Below are positions 8,614-17,807 of a stretch of 36,129 nt of DNA, in pieces. The translations under genes and the position numbers were made by a program. The notes below the pieces were generated by a model. It was not told the DNA's origin and ran no database searches. It worked only from the letters and a program-made list of their open reading frames with translations. The DNA is from JBGTIS01 sp041745535 (GTDB lineage: Bacteria > Bacteroidota > Bacteroidia > Cytophagales > Cyclobacteriaceae), in the NCBI GenBank assembly GCA_041745535.1, contig JBGTIS010000108.1, positions 1 through 36,129 of the forward strand, in the 5' to 3' direction. Positions within the stretch are counted from its first letter, which is position 1, and the number at the start of each line of letters is the position of its first letter.

Positions 8614-9109
8614 AATGTCCTGGTTTAAATTTTTCTTTCCATTTGGATTTAATCCTGTTCATGCGCGTACTAATGTTAGTAGGCGTGAGAGCCAGTATCG
8701 AGGCTATCTCTTTGTGCTCACAGCCCTCCAGATAAAGCACTATAATTGCTTTATCCACATCTTTTAGGGTATTGATCATGCATTTGAGTTGCTGCAGATC
8801 ATCATCGGCCAGATGGGCAGCTATCTCACCCGCAACAGCAACCTGCTCCAGCGATTCACGTTGGGGTATTTTTTTTTCTTTTCGGCGCTTAGCCAGAATA
8901 GTGTTCAGACTAACCCGGTAAATCCAGGTACTGATTTTCGATTCATGCTTGAAAGATGAAAAAGATTTCCAAAGCCGCAAAATGATATCCTGCCGGGTAT
9001 CCTGCTGGTCATCGCGGTTAGGGTAATACACATAACAGAGGCTGTTGATAATACCCTGATACCGATCGATAATCTGAACAAAATTTTCCTTTGAAGCAGT
9101 CTGATCCAT
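8600..9109 (-). CDS. ECF-type RNA polymerase sigma factor
   Basis: A 169-aa sigma-70 family protein. Region 2 spans about residues 10-75 (LCYVYYPNRDDQQDTRQDI, then STWIYRVSLNTILAKRR). Region 4 with its helix-turn-helix spans about 110-165 (VLYLEGCEHKEIASILALTP, then ISTRMNRIKSKWKEKF). There are no regions 1 or 3, as usual for ECF factors. It heads an operon with a 61-aa membrane protein and lgt, which suggests it controls cell-envelope or lipoprotein genes in response to a signal; the signal is unknown. Confidence 0.93.
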   Translation of the reverse strand: MDQTASKENFVQIIDRYQGIINSLCYVYYPNRDDQQDTRQDIILRLWKSFSSFKHESKISTWIYRVSLNTILAKRRKEKKIPQRESLEQVAVAGEIAAHLADDDLQQLKCMINTLKDVDKAIIVLYLEGCEHKEIASILALTPTNISTRMNRIKSKWKEKFKPGHYDLR

Positions 9110-9142
9110 AGCTACTCAGTTCTTATTTACATAGTTAGTAGC

Positions 9143-9172
9143 TAAAGTTAAGGAATTGTCACAGTGAGAAAA
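9143..9172 (-). promoter_or_regulatory. Possible promoter of the sigma factor operon
   Basis: On the minus strand TAACTTTA (one mismatch to TAnnTTTG) lies about 35 bases ahead of the ATG, and 18 bases upstream of it is TTTT in place of TTTG. The match is partial, so this is a weak prediction. Confidence 0.3.
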
Positions 9173-9561
9173 TATTCCATCACAGCCTAATGATAGTAAG
9201 CTGATAATTTTAATCATAATCTTACAAGGTGAGCTTACAGTAAAATACTTACTTATTATTAAAAAAGGCTTGACATTATTAAGTACAAATTAATATTTAA
9301 TAAATACAAAATTTTAATTATTACGTTCTTATTACAATACTAATTTGTATTAAAGTAATTTATTATAAAACATTTAAGATGGGAATTATCTGCTTTAATT
9401 GGGCGAATTCATCGCGAAATGAATTACTTTCCATATTATTTTCTAATCAATATAAGTAATTTTCAGCACCTTATTATTCTTTAGGAAAAGTCATAACATT
9501 TTTATTACATTTAAATAAGCATCAATTCCCGTTCACTTCCTGACTATCGCAGATATCTGTA
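9173..9561. other. AT-rich divergent intergenic region
   Basis: About 390 very AT-rich bases between the sigma factor operon and the first type IX cargo gene. I see no reading frame or stable RNA structure. The promoter of the cargo gene is expected here but no good TTTG/TAnnTTTG pair was found. Confidence 0.5.
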
Positions 9562-9621
9562 ATGAATTGGTTAATTTTAATGGTTAATCACGAATTTATC
9601 TATTTTTTTAACTCGGCTGTG

Positions 9622-11757
9622 ATGCGATCGAATCAGTTATTTTTTTTAAGACCTTTACTTTTCATTTTTTGTTTTATATCTATCAATAAGGCAGCATTTG
9701 GAGCAATTTATTATTCCAAAGCTTCAGGCTTAAATAATTTACAATCGACAGCAACCTGGGGCACAAATACAGATGGTTCTGGTAGTGCGCCAGCAAACTT
9801 CACCACCGCGGGTGATAATTTTTATGTACAGAATGGCACCACAGCAACCATCGCTGGTAATTGGACAGTTTCCGGAACTGTAATTGTTACCTCTGGTGTC
9901 ACCTTCACCATTCCTGAAACTCCTACGGAATATTCTCTAACGGGAAGAGTAGACGTAAACAATGGCAGTACCTTAATTATCCAAAGCAACCTGGTACCCA
10001 CTTTAGGCAGTTTGGGTGCTACCAGCACCGTTGTTTATGAAGAAAATGTAGAAAACACGCCGGGTTCAATTCAGAATTTGGCGTCAGGTATCTATGGAAA
10101 CCTTACCATCAGGCGCACTTCGCCTGCTAAAAATTTCCCATCCGGCTTATTAAGAATTGTAGGCAATTTAATTCTGGATAATACTACTGTTCGGGCCGAT
10201 GCAAGTAGCACTATGTTCTTAACTGGTAATATGACGCTGAATGGAACTGTGAATTTTAATACTAATATTAAGAGTAATCTCACACTGAATACTTCAGGCA
10301 ATGGCGACCAAACCATTACAGGCAGCGCTTCTACTACTGTAATAGATTTTGCCACTTTCAGTTCATCAAAATCAGCTGGCTCGTTAACGTTAACCGCGTC
10401 TCCGGTTTCCGGACTGGATATTGGCGGCAATATGAGCATGAATTATACCGGAACTGCCGTGTTTAATACCAATGGAAACGCCATTACAGTAGGCGGTAGT
10501 TATACTTTAGGCGGTACTGGTACCAAAGAAGTGCCAGGCGGAACTTATAACACTCTGATTGTGAACATAGATGGCACGGGTCAGCTCACAGGAAATGCCG
10601 TCATTAATTCGGAGTTAAGATTCAATATCAGCGGTGGTATCACTAACAGTACTTTTTATTTGAACCAGTATGATCTTACTATGGGTAGCGGAAGTACCAT
10701 CACGAATGTAACTGCTACCAAACACGTTACCACCCGCGCCAGTAATACCAATGCCATTGATGGATTTTTAATCAGGGAAATCCCCAATGGCCAAACCGTT
10801 AGTTTCCCGGTTGGCGTAAACGGTGAAAATTATACACCGATGTCTATTACAAATAACAGTACCACTACCAGCTTTAAAGTAAGAGCATTTAATGGTGTGT
10901 ATACCTTAGGCACCTCTGGCTCACAACAGGAGCATTCGCATATTATTGATAAAACCTGGGAAATTACCCCAGTAGTTGCTTCAGGAAGCTTTGATGTTGA
11001 TTTTACCTTTCAATGGAACGCCGCCAATCAGGCACCCGATTTTGATCATTTGTTAGGCGTTAAAGTTATACGATTTGAAACAGATTGGGCTGATGTTTCT
11101 CTTCCTGCTACTCCCGCAGGTTCTGATCCATATACGATAACCGCCTCTGGCATTACTTCATTTTCTAAATTTACGGTAGGCGATGATGCCGCGGCTTTGC
11201 CCGTTAGTTTCTTAAGTTTTACAGGTAAGGAAGAAAATGGTTTAGCCATGCTGAAATGGACCACCGGTTCGGAAACTAATAATATGGGTTTTGAAATTGA
11301 AAAGTCGCTGGATGGAAATCAGTTTGAGAAAATTGGCTTTGTGAAAGGGGCTGGAAACTCTACTCAAAAACTGGATTATACATTTAACGATGAGCAGATT
11401 TACCAGAATAGTTATTATCGACTCAAGCAAATTGATTTTGACGGAAAATTCGACTACAGTACCATAATATTTGTATTGAGCGGCAAACATGACGCACATC
11501 CTTATTTTGTGTTTCCAAATCCTGTACAAACAGAACTTCAGTTAACCTATCTGCTTCAGGAAAATCCTGATCGGGCCAAGTTCACACAAATTGAACTGCT
11601 TGATAATAAAGGAGTTATTTTACTAACTGGGTTTAATACAGTGTCGGAATTAAACCTGCTGATTAATAATAGGTTAGCCACGCTTCCCACCGGCATGTAC
11701 CACCTTGTTATATCTGACAATTCTACCAGAACCAGTCTAAAATTATTAAAAAAGTAA
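9622..11757 (+). CDS. Type IX secreted surface protein with repetitive beta domain
   Basis: A 711-aa exported protein when started at the ATG at 9622 (MRSNQLFFLRPLLFIFCF), which gives a normal signal peptide; an ATG at 9562 would add 20 unlikely residues. After IYYSKASG follows a long Ser/Thr/Asn/Gly-rich region with repeated short beta strands (GNLILDN, GNMTLNG), consistent with a beta-helix or adhesin fold. Then come a conserved block KTWEITP and the module LPVSFLSFTGKEENGLAMLKW, common before sorting domains, and a type A type IX sorting domain at the end (FPNPVQ to LPTGMYHLVI and a final KLLKK). It is collinear with the second half of the 13189-16218 protein. Role unknown, probably adhesion. 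Confidence 0.85.
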   Translation: MRSNQLFFLRPLLFIFCFISINKAAFGAIYYSKASGLNNLQSTATWGTNTDGSGSAPANFTTAGDNFYVQNGTTATIAGNWTVSGTVIVTSGVTFTIPETPTEYSLTGRVDVNNGSTLIIQSNLVPTLGSLGATSTVVYEENVENTPGSIQNLASGIYGNLTIRRTSPAKNFPSGLLRIVGNLILDNTTVRADASSTMFLTGNMTLNGTVNFNTNIKSNLTLNTSGNGDQTITGSASTTVIDFATFSSSKSAGSLTLTASPVSGLDIGGNMSMNYTGTAVFNTNGNAITVGGSYTLGGTGTKEVPGGTYNTLIVNIDGTGQLTGNAVINSELRFNISGGITNSTFYLNQYDLTMGSGSTITNVTATKHVTTRASNTNAIDGFLIREIPNGQTVSFPVGVNGENYTPMSITNNSTTTSFKVRAFNGVYTLGTSGSQQEHSHIIDKTWEITPVVASGSFDVDFTFQWNAANQAPDFDHLLGVKVIRFETDWADVSLPATPAGSDPYTITASGITSFSKFTVGDDAAALPVSFLSFTGKEENGLAMLKWTTGSETNNMGFEIEKSLDGNQFEKIGFVKGAGNSTQKLDYTFNDEQIYQNSYYRLKQIDFDGKFDYSTIIFVLSGKHDAHPYFVFPNPVQTELQLTYLLQENPDRAKFTQIELLDNKGVILLTGFNTVSELNLLINNRLATLPTGMYHLVISDNSTRTSLKLLKK

Positions 11758-11800
11758 ATCTATTACTTAAATACAAAAAACAGTATAAGTAATTATATTT

Positions 11801-11808
11801 TAACTTTG
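11801..11808 (+). promoter_or_regulatory. TAnnTTTG-like -7 box ahead of the nuclease gene
   Basis: TAACTTTG is an exact match to the Bacteroidota -7 consensus, 234 bases before the start of the endonuclease-like gene. No TTTG is found at the proper distance upstream, so it may be chance in AT-rich DNA. Confidence 0.25.
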
Positions 11809-12042
11809 CCCAACCTTATTTTTGCGACTGTATTAGCTTAAGTAGTTGGTCTTAAAAGCGAATAATCAATTCAACACTTAAAAAAGCTAAAACATTTTAG
11901 TTGATCGGCGTAGTATAGTTGTGGAATTTCTACTCGTTATGCTGTTTCTTCAATCTGTACTGGAGAGGTAAGGCCCAGCTTTCCACTATCAGATAATTCA
12001 TTTATTTCATAAACCACTCCTTTTTATAGTTAAAAATACGCG

Positions 12043-13134
12043 ATGACCAGTCTTTTTTTGAAAAAAAGGATCAAAGAGATTGTTGGTGGCCTCACACTCC
12101 TATTCCTGTTAAGTGAAGCAAAAAGCCAGGATAATTTTACTGGTATTATGCCTTCTGAACAAATAAATAGAATTGTTTTCTACAATGTAGAAAATCTCTT
12201 TGATACAGATGACGATCCCCTTACTAATGATGACGAGTTTTTGCCCTATGGCCCAAAAGGGTGGAATATGGGAAAATTTAAAGCTAAAATAAATAATATC
12301 GCCAAAACTTTAATAGCGGTTGGCGAATGGACCCCTCCCATTATTGTTGGACTTTGTGAAATTGAAAATTTACAGGTACTTCAGGCATTAACTGAGCAAA
12401 CACCACTTTATCGGCTAAATTATAAGGTCATTCATGAGGAATCCATTGACTCGCGTGGCATTGATGTGGCCCTGCTCTATAGAGAAGGTTACTTCTTTCC
12501 TATTGCCCATCAGCAGTTCCGAATTACTTTTCCGGAACAACCTGATAAAACTACCAGAGATATTTTGTATGTAAAGGGTACCCTGCCATCGGAAGATACC
12601 CTTCACTTATTTGTAAATCACTGGCCTTCCCGTTTTGGTGGGAAATTGTCATCGGAAGCATACCGCATACAGGCTGCCCGTTTGTTAAAACTTAAGGTTG
12701 ATTCACTATTAACCCATATACCTGAAGCGAACATTATTATGATGGGAGATTTTAATGATGAACCTCATAATACTTCAATTACTGAAAATTTGCAGGTAAC
12801 TGATTATAATGGAAGCATTGAACCCAACCACTTATATGGGCTTATCAGCAAAAAAAGCATGAATAAACCCCTGGCACAAGGTACACTTAAATACCAGGGC
12901 AACTGGTTTATCTTTGATCAGATTATTGTATCATCTGCTTTGCTTACCAATAACCATCTGTTGATTAACGACAAAGTAGCTGGTGTTTTTTCAGCCGAAT
13001 GGTTGCTGGAAGAAGATGCTACGTATTTGGGGCACAAGCCAAAACGAACGTATGCCGGTTATCGCTATTTAGGTGGTTATAGCGATCACCTGCCGGTATA
13101 TGTTGATTTAAAGCTGCCATCAACTCTGGATTAA
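12043..13134 (+). CDS. Secreted endonuclease/exonuclease/phosphatase family protein
   Basis: A 363-aa protein with a basic N-terminus and hydrophobic stretch (about residues 9-29) ending in AKSQ, a Sec signal. The EEP fold is shown by FYNVENLFDTDDDP (about 47-58, metal-binding Asn), LCEIENLQ (catalytic Glu, about 104-107), DVALLYR, FVNHWPSR, MMGDFNDEP (about 233-241) and YSDHLPVYVDL (Asp-His, about 346-356). All key positions are present, so it should be active, most likely as an extracellular nuclease; phosphodiesterase activity on other substrates is possible. It sits between two genes for type IX surface proteins, 54 bases before the second, and may share its transcript. Confidence 0.88.
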   Translation: MTSLFLKKRIKEIVGGLTLLFLLSEAKSQDNFTGIMPSEQINRIVFYNVENLFDTDDDPLTNDDEFLPYGPKGWNMGKFKAKINNIAKTLIAVGEWTPPIIVGLCEIENLQVLQALTEQTPLYRLNYKVIHEESIDSRGIDVALLYREGYFFPIAHQQFRITFPEQPDKTTRDILYVKGTLPSEDTLHLFVNHWPSRFGGKLSSEAYRIQAARLLKLKVDSLLTHIPEANIIMMGDFNDEPHNTSITENLQVTDYNGSIEPNHLYGLISKKSMNKPLAQGTLKYQGNWFIFDQIIVSSALLTNNHLLINDKVAGVFSAEWLLEEDATYLGHKPKRTYAGYRYLGGYSDHLPVYVDLKLPSTLD

Positions 13135-13188
13135 GGTCACACATCTACTACCAGATAATAACCGCTGATAACAAATAAAATAACAAAT

Positions 13189-16100
13189 ATGAGAAGGAAA
13201 CTTTGGCAATATGCTTTTGGTCTGGGTGTGCTATGCGCTTTATCGCATTATGCTAAGGCCGATACTATTTGGGAAGAAAACTTTTCGTATGCCACAGGAA
13301 CTACCTTCACTGACCAGTGGAGTACGGCAAATGAAAATGTTTCCGGCTATTTTGAGGTTAATACTATCTATTCAAATGGTTTGTTCGAGGGAGAAAGCCT
13401 TATTGAAGAAGCGATATGGACCTCCGAAAGTATAGATATTTCCAATTTCAATTCTGTTTCCTTTTCCATCTTTTTACACGGATCGTCAACCCTGGAAAGC
13501 TCCGATTATATATCTGTTTTCTATATAACGGACACAGGCCCGGAAATAATGGCAACCACGCTATCCGGAGGTTTTTCTGAATTTTCTTTTAACCAACCCA
13601 TAACAGGTAATACCCTTACTATTATTGTTAAGGTAAAAAATGGAGGCGCGAATGATTATCATCGGTTCGACGATATACAGGTAACCGGAACGCCTGTGCA
13701 CCAGCTTCTGATAACAAGTTTTGAAGCATCAGGCGATACATGGAATTATTCAGCTTTTCCCAATCAGTATAATACCGAAAACGATACCAGGGTATTAGGC
13801 GCTACAGAGGATGTATGGGCAATTATTGAGGAATTTACCAATCATATAGAAACACCTGCCCATGAGGATTATTTCTGGGCCATGCACGACCTGGATAACA
13901 ATCAGGGTGGCGGATCATTTTACCATTATCTTGATTTTGAACCTGTAGATATCAGCGATTACAATAACGTAGGGCTGAGCTTTCAATATTATGCGGATGG
14001 GCTGAATAATGGCGACGAAATGAGTTATTCTGTGCGATATGATAATGGAAAAATCTGGGATAGTTTCACCACCCTGGGCACCCAAAGCAATGGCTGGGTT
14101 CAGGTAGAAATCAATGCTATTCCACCCGAAGTGGGAATAATCCGGTTAAGGCTGCGCGCTAAGCTGAACGGTTCTGAAGGCTATGGCGGTTGGGATGATA
14201 TCCGGCTATCGGGAGAAGAAGTTGCCATCACCCACTTCTACTCCACCGCTACCAGCAACTTAACAGACACCAATAACTGGAAAGACGCGGAAAATAATTC
14301 ACCACCAGACTTTTTTACAGATCAGCAGGTTTTTCATCTTCAAACTGGGGAGGAAATTACTTTAGATGGCAACTGGACTATAGCCGGTAACCGAAGCAAA
14401 CTGAAAATTGAAAATAATACACACCTTATCATCCCTGCAACTTATTTTCTTTCCGGAAAAACAGATGTAACCAATGGGGCTACCTTAACTTTGGAAAACG
14501 AAGCGTCTCCTACATTGGGCATACTTTCTCCTTTAAGCACAGTAGTATATGCCCGTTCAACAGGACTCACCAATCAGGTAATACCTGAAAATTCGGTATT
14601 TGGTAATTTGGTTCTAAAAAACAGTGCCCCATCAAAAGAATTTTCAGGTGAAATAACAGTAGCCGGTAATTTATTACTCAACAACACAAAACTTTCGGCA
14701 TCCGCGGTTACCGATTTGCATCTGAGTGGAAATCTGACACTAACTGGAGATATAACATATAACGCGAGCTTTTTAAACCGGGTTGATTTAATCACCGAGG
14801 GAAATAATTTACAAACTTTTTCAGCCACGGCCGCTACCGCTGATATTCGGTTTCGTAACCTGGAATCAGTCAAATGGGCAGGTGGCATTCAACTGGAACC
14901 TACCTCCAATCTGTTGCTGGAGAAGGATTTGATCCTTGAATACTATCGGAATGCTTCGTTTTCTGATAACGATAACATGCTTGTTATTAACAGAAATTTT
15001 GAAATTAAAGGTGAGGTAAACCAGAAAGTACATGGAGGAACCTATGCTGCTATTAAGCTGAATGGAAGTGCTAATGGCATGCTCATGGGGGATGCAACCA
15101 TTACCAATGAACTGGCGCTAACCAGTGGCAATTTGGTATTAGGCAACCATAATGTATGGTTACAGAGTGGCGCCGCGATTAACGGGGGAAATGCCAACAG
15201 TTACCTCATTACCGGTGAAGCTGGGGTTTTAATACAATATATTCCGAATACAGGTTCTGAAATTATTTTCCCGGTGGGCACTGCAGGCAACTATACCCCC
15301 TGCTCTATTTCCAACGCTCCGGAAGGCAATAATGACTTCTTTATGGTGCGGGTTATTGATGGCGTTTATCAGCAGGGGACCACCGGGGAAATGGTGGAGG
15401 GAATTGAAACACTGGTAAAAAAAACCTGGGAAATTAATCCTGAGAACCATGCTGGCGCTGTCGCGACCTTACACTTTTTTTGGAACACCTCTGATACGGG
15501 CGAAAACTTTGACGCCGACCGGGTTCGGGTAATCAAATACCACAGCTCCTGGGAATCCATCACAGAAGAAGAAGTGCCTGGACAGGTAAATGGGTTGTAT
15601 ACCACCACCGTACCCCAGATTGTTGAATTTTCATCGTTTACCATCGGAGGTGAAAACGCTACATTACCCATAACCCTCCTTTCATTTCAGGGAAGGGTTG
15701 TAGAACACAATGCGGTATTAACCTGGACCACCGAAGAAGAGGTCAACAACATGGGTTTTGAAATTCAGAAATCACCTGATGGTAAAATTTTTTACCCGAT
15801 TGGGTTTATCAAAAGTAAAAGTAAACCCTTCCCACATTACTCTTTTACCGATGTAAAAATTATGGAAAGCGCGTATTACCGGTTAAAGCAATTTGATTTT
15901 GACGGAAGCATTTCGCTTAGTAAAAGTATTTTTCTTTCCTATATGCCCGACCATAATCCTGTAGTCATATTTCCAAACCCTGCGCGACAGAAACTGTTTC
16001 TTGAAATAAAAAATACAGGTAATACTACAAATAATCAGAATCAGATATGCTTCTCGATTGAAAATGCCAGAGGCCAAATAGTTTTTACTACTACAGGCAG

Positions 16101-16218
16101 TATCAACCAGGTCAATGCCCAACTGAATGAGGTAGTACCGAAAATGAAAAGGGGTATTTATTTTGTGAATATATTATACAATCAACAACCAAATTACTTC
16201 AAACTTATTAAGAATTAG
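13189..16218 (+). CDS. Large type IX secreted protein with two N-terminal jelly-roll domains
   Basis: A 1009-aa exported protein. Signal peptide about residues 1-24 (ALSHYAKA). Residues about 25-165 and 175-345 are two similar choice-of-anchor/jelly-roll beta domains (ENFSYATGTTF, SIDISNFNSVSFSIF; FEPVDISDYNNVGLSFQYY), each ending in a DDI-x-(V/L)-(T/S)-G strand. From about 350 to the end it is collinear with the 9622-11757 protein: GNWTIAG, SPTLGILSPLSTVVYA, FGNLVLKN, GNLLLNNTKLSA, KKTWEINPE, LPITLLSFQGRVVEHNAVLTW. A type IX sorting domain closes it (FPNPARQKL to MKRGIYFVNI and KLIKN). It is probably a cell-surface binding protein, cotranscribed with the secreted nuclease. Confidence 0.87.
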   Translation: MRRKLWQYAFGLGVLCALSHYAKADTIWEENFSYATGTTFTDQWSTANENVSGYFEVNTIYSNGLFEGESLIEEAIWTSESIDISNFNSVSFSIFLHGSSTLESSDYISVFYITDTGPEIMATTLSGGFSEFSFNQPITGNTLTIIVKVKNGGANDYHRFDDIQVTGTPVHQLLITSFEASGDTWNYSAFPNQYNTENDTRVLGATEDVWAIIEEFTNHIETPAHEDYFWAMHDLDNNQGGGSFYHYLDFEPVDISDYNNVGLSFQYYADGLNNGDEMSYSVRYDNGKIWDSFTTLGTQSNGWVQVEINAIPPEVGIIRLRLRAKLNGSEGYGGWDDIRLSGEEVAITHFYSTATSNLTDTNNWKDAENNSPPDFFTDQQVFHLQTGEEITLDGNWTIAGNRSKLKIENNTHLIIPATYFLSGKTDVTNGATLTLENEASPTLGILSPLSTVVYARSTGLTNQVIPENSVFGNLVLKNSAPSKEFSGEITVAGNLLLNNTKLSASAVTDLHLSGNLTLTGDITYNASFLNRVDLITEGNNLQTFSATAATADIRFRNLESVKWAGGIQLEPTSNLLLEKDLILEYYRNASFSDNDNMLVINRNFEIKGEVNQKVHGGTYAAIKLNGSANGMLMGDATITNELALTSGNLVLGNHNVWLQSGAAINGGNANSYLITGEAGVLIQYIPNTGSEIIFPVGTAGNYTPCSISNAPEGNNDFFMVRVIDGVYQQGTTGEMVEGIETLVKKTWEINPENHAGAVATLHFFWNTSDTGENFDADRVRVIKYHSSWESITEEEVPGQVNGLYTTTVPQIVEFSSFTIGGENATLPITLLSFQGRVVEHNAVLTWTTEEEVNNMGFEIQKSPDGKIFYPIGFIKSKSKPFPHYSFTDVKIMESAYYRLKQFDFDGSISLSKSIFLSYMPDHNPVVIFPNPARQKLFLEIKNTGNTTNNQNQICFSIENARGQIVFTTTGSINQVNAQLNEVVPKMKRGIYFVNILYNQQPNYFKLIKN

Positions 16219-16598
16219 ATACCTACTACTCTTATAAATCTAATTAAAAGCCACACCTTAAAATTGTAAAAAATCAACATTGGTTATTAATAAGATTTGT
16301 TTTCAAAGTGCCTTTTTCAAAGTAAAAAATACTTTTCATACTGATTTAATCAGCGGAAATCGGGTAAGGGATTAAACCCGCTTGCTGACATAAATCGCGC
16401 ATCTGTCAGGAATGCATTTTATTAAATAGAAAAATAGAAAATTATAATTGAACTATTTAAAGAATCTTTCATTTTAGTGAAATTATTTTTTTGAAGTACT
16501 TAGTGTTTTGCAAAGTTGTTGCTTACTTTGAATTGTTATCATATTCGCAATTTATTATTTCAAAAAAAGTTATTTTTTAAAATCTTTTAATTAATAGT
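16219..16598. other. AT-rich gap with a short GC-rich stem
   Basis: 380 bases without a credible gene. A small inverted repeat at 16361-16380 (CGGGT and ACCCG around a 10-base loop) follows the type IX protein gene and might aid termination, but the stem is only five pairs and no T-run follows. Confidence 0.4.
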
Positions 16599-16880
16599 AT
16601 GGGTGTGAAAAATAATGAAAATAACCATTTTAAATTCAATGTTTTAGGTGGTGAACTGGTTTTCTCTAAGGAAATTATAGTTTTTTTATTAGCGCAGGCG
16701 GGGATCCTGGGTGTATGTACCATGTACTTTGGTTTACTGAATGCGGTTATGACATTAATTGCCCTGGGTGTTGTATGTTTTATTTTTTTATCTTTTGGCT
16801 TTCTGCGAATCCGTGTTGAAAGAATAGAAGATGACTCACTGGTTGAGAATGAGGAAATAATCAATAACAATCAGTTCTGA
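16599..16880 (+). CDS. Small membrane protein, two spans
   Basis: A 93-aa protein with two predicted membrane helices (about residues 22-45 and 48-70, KEIIVFLLAQAGILGVCTMY and LIALGVVCFIFLSFGFL), an Asn/Lys-rich N-terminus and an acidic C-terminal tail. An equally long frame on the other strand (16577-16870) is poorer in composition and reads as a shadow. No known family recognised. It is isolated on the plus strand between long gaps. Confidence 0.6.
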   Translation: MGVKNNENNHFKFNVLGGELVFSKEIIVFLLAQAGILGVCTMYFGLLNAVMTLIALGVVCFIFLSFGFLRIRVERIEDDSLVENEEIINNNQF

Positions 16881-17074
16881 AATAAGTAGAAAATTGTGTA
16901 TGATTTTCTTTTAGAGCTATTTTTCAAAAAGCTTTATTTTGAAAGTCTGAAGCTTCATCTATAAAATATTAAAGCCATTTAATAGCGGTTTAACCGTTTG
17001 CTGTACCTAATAAGTAGGCGAATTTTTTATAACTCCTGTCCTTCCCAAAGCAGGGGTAGGTATAAAAGAATGCG

Positions 17075-17587
17075 CTATTTCCAGATGGCGTATATGAGTT
17101 CGTCTACTGTTTCACCATTCTTGGTGATATTTTTATGAAGGCGTGCCTCGAAAGTAAATCCGCTTTTTTCTAAAACCCTGGCTGAAGCTTTATTCCACTC
17201 GATAATACCCGCGTAAATTCTGCTCAGGTCAAAACTGTTGAAAGCATATTCAGTAAAAGCCTTTACAGCCGCGGAAGCAATACCCTGATTCCAGTAAGGT
17301 TCGCCCAGCCAATAACCAATTTCCGCGCTTTTTCTGTAAATATCGCTTTTCAAAGTAAGGCCAATTCCACCAATAGCCCTGGTATCTACCGTAATGGCAA
17401 AATTAGTAGGCGGATTTTCCGTATGGGTAAACCTGATCCAGTCTTTGGCATCCTGCAAGGTGTATGGATAAGGAAATACATCCTTTACATTTATCCATAC
17501 TTTCTTATTATTGGCATTTTCAATTAAAGATTGTTCATCATTAAATTGCCAGCGCCTGATAAGGGAGTTATTCAGCATGATATTCAC
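17075..17587 (-). CDS. GNAT acetyltransferase, RimJ/RimL type
   Basis: A 170-aa GCN5-related N-acetyltransferase. The acetyl-CoA-binding core shows as EIGYWLGEPYWNQGIASAAV (about residues 87-107), where the usual Q/RxxGxG/A pyrophosphate loop is QGIASA, followed by the RIYAGIIEWNKASARVLEKS strand-helix typical of RimJ/RimL relatives acting on protein or amino-acid amino groups. Either ATG at 17587 or the one at 17578 could start it. Monocistronic; the substrate cannot be inferred. Confidence 0.9.
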   Translation of the reverse strand: MNIMLNNSLIRRWQFNDEQSLIENANNKKVWINVKDVFPYPYTLQDAKDWIRFTHTENPPTNFAITVDTRAIGGIGLTLKSDIYRKSAEIGYWLGEPYWNQGIASAAVKAFTEYAFNSFDLSRIYAGIIEWNKASARVLEKSGFTFEARLHKNITKNGETVDELIYAIWK

Positions 17588-17748
17588 CGATGAATCTGAA
17601 GTTTATTCATATTAAACAGATTATAAACCAGCTACAGCAGGTATAGTAATAGGTAAAAGCCCAAAAAAATCACACACCTAATACTTACTGATATCAAAAC
17701 AAATGTAATCAATTTTCATTTTGCCACCATCTGAGCATAAAAAAAATG

Positions 17749-17763
17749 TAAAACCCAGTTTTA
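17749..17763 (-). terminator. Possible weak terminator of the ABC exporter gene
   Basis: On the minus strand TAAAAC and GTTTTA pair around a three-base loop, followed by CA and a run of eight T. It lies about 45 bases after the exporter stop. The stem is AT-rich, so this is tentative. Confidence 0.35.
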
Positions 17764-17807
17764 TGGCCTAAATTATTACCAATAACCGCCGCGTAAAATT
17801 ACTATTA

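Noticed and set aside
16577..16870. 97-codon frame antisense to the small two-span membrane protein
   Set aside because: Composition is poorer (Ser/Thr/Lys/Pro scatter) while the plus strand gives two clean membrane helices. Some doubt remains.
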